Of a stretch of 64,000 nucleotides of DNA, positions 62,613-64,000 are shown in pieces. The translations under genes and the position numbers were made by a program. Below the pieces are notes generated by a model that worked only from the letters and a program-made list of their open reading frames with translations, had not been told where the DNA came from and made no database searches. The number at the start of each line of letters is the position of its first letter. The stretch's first letter is position 1. The DNA comes from Mangrovimicrobium sediminis (GTDB lineage Bacteria; Pseudomonadota; Gammaproteobacteria; Pseudomonadales; Halieaceae): the NCBI RefSeq assembly GCF_004745945.1, contig NZ_SRLE01000011.1, positions 186,001-250,000 of the forward strand, given 5' to 3'.

Positions 62613-64000
62613 ATGGTCAGTGTGGCCTTCTCCGACAAGTACTTTAACAGCCTGCTGAAGCTGACGCCCAATGAGCAGAGCCAGGCAAATAAAGCGGTGA
62701 TGCTGTTCCAGCAAGACCCACAGCATGGCGGACTGCATTACGAGAAACTGACGGCCTATAAAGACAACAAACTCCGCTCAATTCGTGCCAACCAGGACGT
62801 CCGTATCATTCTCGCCGCGGCGGAAAAAGAAGACCTGTACCTGATGCTCTACGTGGACCACCATGAGCCTGCGTATCATTGGGCTGCCAAGCGTAAGGTG
62901 GAGATTAATCCGAGCACGGGCAGCGTACAGGTGTACACGGTGGAAGAGGGCGTGCAAAGTGAAGGATCGAAGTCGTCTGGTATACCGGATCAGCCAGGGT
63001 TGTTTGACGCTGTGCGGGATCGCCAGTTGCTACAACTCGGTGTGCCCGAAGACAGCCTTCCACTCGTGCGCTCCATGCGTATCGAGGCAGACCTGGAGAA
63101 CGCCCGCGATCGGGATCAGATTCCCCCTGATGCCTATGAGGGCTTGTTTATGCTGCTGGCGGGCGCGACCTTTGAGGAAGCGTACAACGAGGTGGTCCCG
63201 GCAGAGCCGGAAGCTGTGGATACAGAAGACTTCATTGCTGCCCTCGCACGTCCTGAGTCGCAGGCACACTTTGCCGTCGCGGAAGACGAAGAAGCTCTGA
63301 AGGCAGTGCTAAACCAGTCTTTGGAAAAGTGGCGGGTATTTCTGCACCCCGCGCAGCGACGATTGGCCATTGGCAAGAAGAACGGCCCGGTTCGCGTTTT
63401 GGGGGGAGCAGGTACAGGCAAAACGGTAGTCGCCATGCACCGTGCCAAGTGGCTCGTCGAGAACGTAGCAACCGAACAGAACAAAGTGCTCTTCACTACG
63501 TTTACCCGCAATCTTGCCACCGACATCCAGCAGAACCTGAACAAAATCTGCTCGCAGGATGCCCTCCAACGTATCGAAGTCATCAACCTGGATACCTGGG
63601 TAATCAGCTTTTTGAAGAAACAGGGCTATGACTACGGACTTCTTATGGATAGCCGGGAAGAAAGGCGGCTTTGGGAGCAAGCCTATTCGGAAAAGCCCGC
63701 CAGCTCTGCCTTGAGTATGGCCTTCTTCCAGGAAGAATGGGCCCGGGTGGTGCAGCCCCAGTCCATCGGGAATGTCGAGGAGTATAAAAAGGCCTCCCGA
63801 ATCGGCCGCGGTACCCGCCTGAATCGCCAGGAACGGGTAGATATCTGGCCGGTTTTTGAGCGTTATCGGCACTTGCTCGCCAGTAATCACCTCAAGGAAA
63901 CGGATGACGCCTATCGCGACGCCAGGACCCTGTTGGAAGCCCAGCCAGATCTGCGACCAGCGCTGTGTTCGGTGATCGTTGATGAAGCCCAAGACATGGG
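62613..64000 (+). CDS. RelE-like domain fused to UvrD/Rep helicase (partial)
   Basis: The frame runs open to the right edge (462 codons). CAGGAG six bases before the ATG supports the start, one base after the DUF1998 helicase stop. Residues 1-95 match the RelE/ParE fold (FSDKYFNSLLKLTPNEQ, LRSIRANQDVRII, LYVDHHEPAYHWAAKR). A linker follows, then a UvrD superfamily 1 motor with LGGAGTGKTVVAMH (about 264-277) and Walker B VDEAQDMG at the cut end. In this fusion the RelE-like part may be a DNA or RNA binding module rather than a toxin. The helicase domains beyond Walker B lie outside the window. Confidence 0.85.
   Translation, partial: MVSVAFSDKYFNSLLKLTPNEQSQANKAVMLFQQDPQHGGLHYEKLTAYKDNKLRSIRANQDVRIILAAAEKEDLYLMLYVDHHEPAYHWAAKRKVEINPSTGSVQVYTVEEGVQSEGSKSSGIPDQPGLFDAVRDRQLLQLGVPEDSLPLVRSMRIEADLENARDRDQIPPDAYEGLFMLLAGATFEEAYNEVVPAEPEAVDTEDFIAALARPESQAHFAVAEDEEALKAVLNQSLEKWRVFLHPAQRRLAIGKKNGPVRVLGGAGTGKTVVAMHRAKWLVENVATEQNKVLFTTFTRNLATDIQQNLNKICSQDALQRIEVINLDTWVISFLKKQGYDYGLLMDSREERRLWEQAYSEKPASSALSMAFFQEEWARVVQPQSIGNVEEYKKASRIGRGTRLNRQERVDIWPVFERYRHLLASNHLKETDDAYRDARTLLEAQPDLRPALCSVIVDEAQDM

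Noticed and set aside
1-64000. CRISPR array or rRNA operon
   Set aside because: No regularly spaced short repeats and no rRNA-like conserved blocks were seen on reading through the window.

Overview
The window looks like an accessory region of a gammaproteobacterial genome. Indicators are a TatA very close to the enterobacterial sequence, Tae4- and BPSL0067-type cell-wall effectors typical of type VI secretion cargo, and a tRNA-Ser 3' end followed by a strong terminator. No species can be fixed from the sequence. Base composition and gene order change several times: the two giant genes at about 15-30 kb are visibly more AT-rich than the helicase and methylase block at 40-48 kb.

Left part (1-15 kb). 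A 5'-partial minus-strand gene of unknown function is followed by a DUF3800-like/TPR protein, a coiled-coil protein and a minus-strand group: a small frameshifted protein, a PLD-nuclease/SNF2-helicase fusion, and a HEPN-type protein. This group looks like a compact anti-phage or abortive-infection module. From 8.9 to 15.2 kb lies a cell-wall effector zone in decay. It has an intact Tae4-like amidase, an Amidase_2-DUF1353 fusion, a periplasmic protein split by one amber codon, other genes broken by a stop or frameshift, and a second chimeric copy of the Tae4 3' end.

Middle part (15-32.5 kb). Two giant minus-strand genes (about 1888 and 3160 codons, one base apart) form an operon. The larger begins with a twin-arginine signal, and a single tatA paralogue is transcribed divergently from the same upstream region. 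This is the best candidate for an undescribed system: a dedicated Tat-assisted export unit for giant proteins. Next come a BPSL0067-family amidase, a possible PAAR remnant, a diverged repeat of a sequence at 14.6 kb, and a tRNA-Ser 3' fragment with a perfect 20-bp-stem terminator. The tRNA fragment probably marks one edge of an integrated island.

Right part (32.6-64 kb). This is a dense defence island. A minus-strand operon (unknown protein, double-PLD protein, SNF2-type helicase) is followed by plus-strand genes: a DrmD-like helicase and a giant Eco57I-type adenine methylase (DISARM-like pair), a zinc-ribbon protein, a membrane protein with a nuclease-like C-terminus, a DarT/DarG pair whose toxin has an N-terminal membrane segment, a ZorA/ZorB/HNH set (Zorya type II-like), a Phd/PIN toxin-antitoxin pair, a 2135-residue helicase with DUF1998, and a UvrD-type helicase fused to a RelE-like domain that runs off the end. 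Same-strand order and tight spacing suggest either one large composite locus or stacked modules sharing an island. All functions are inferred from motifs; no searches were run.
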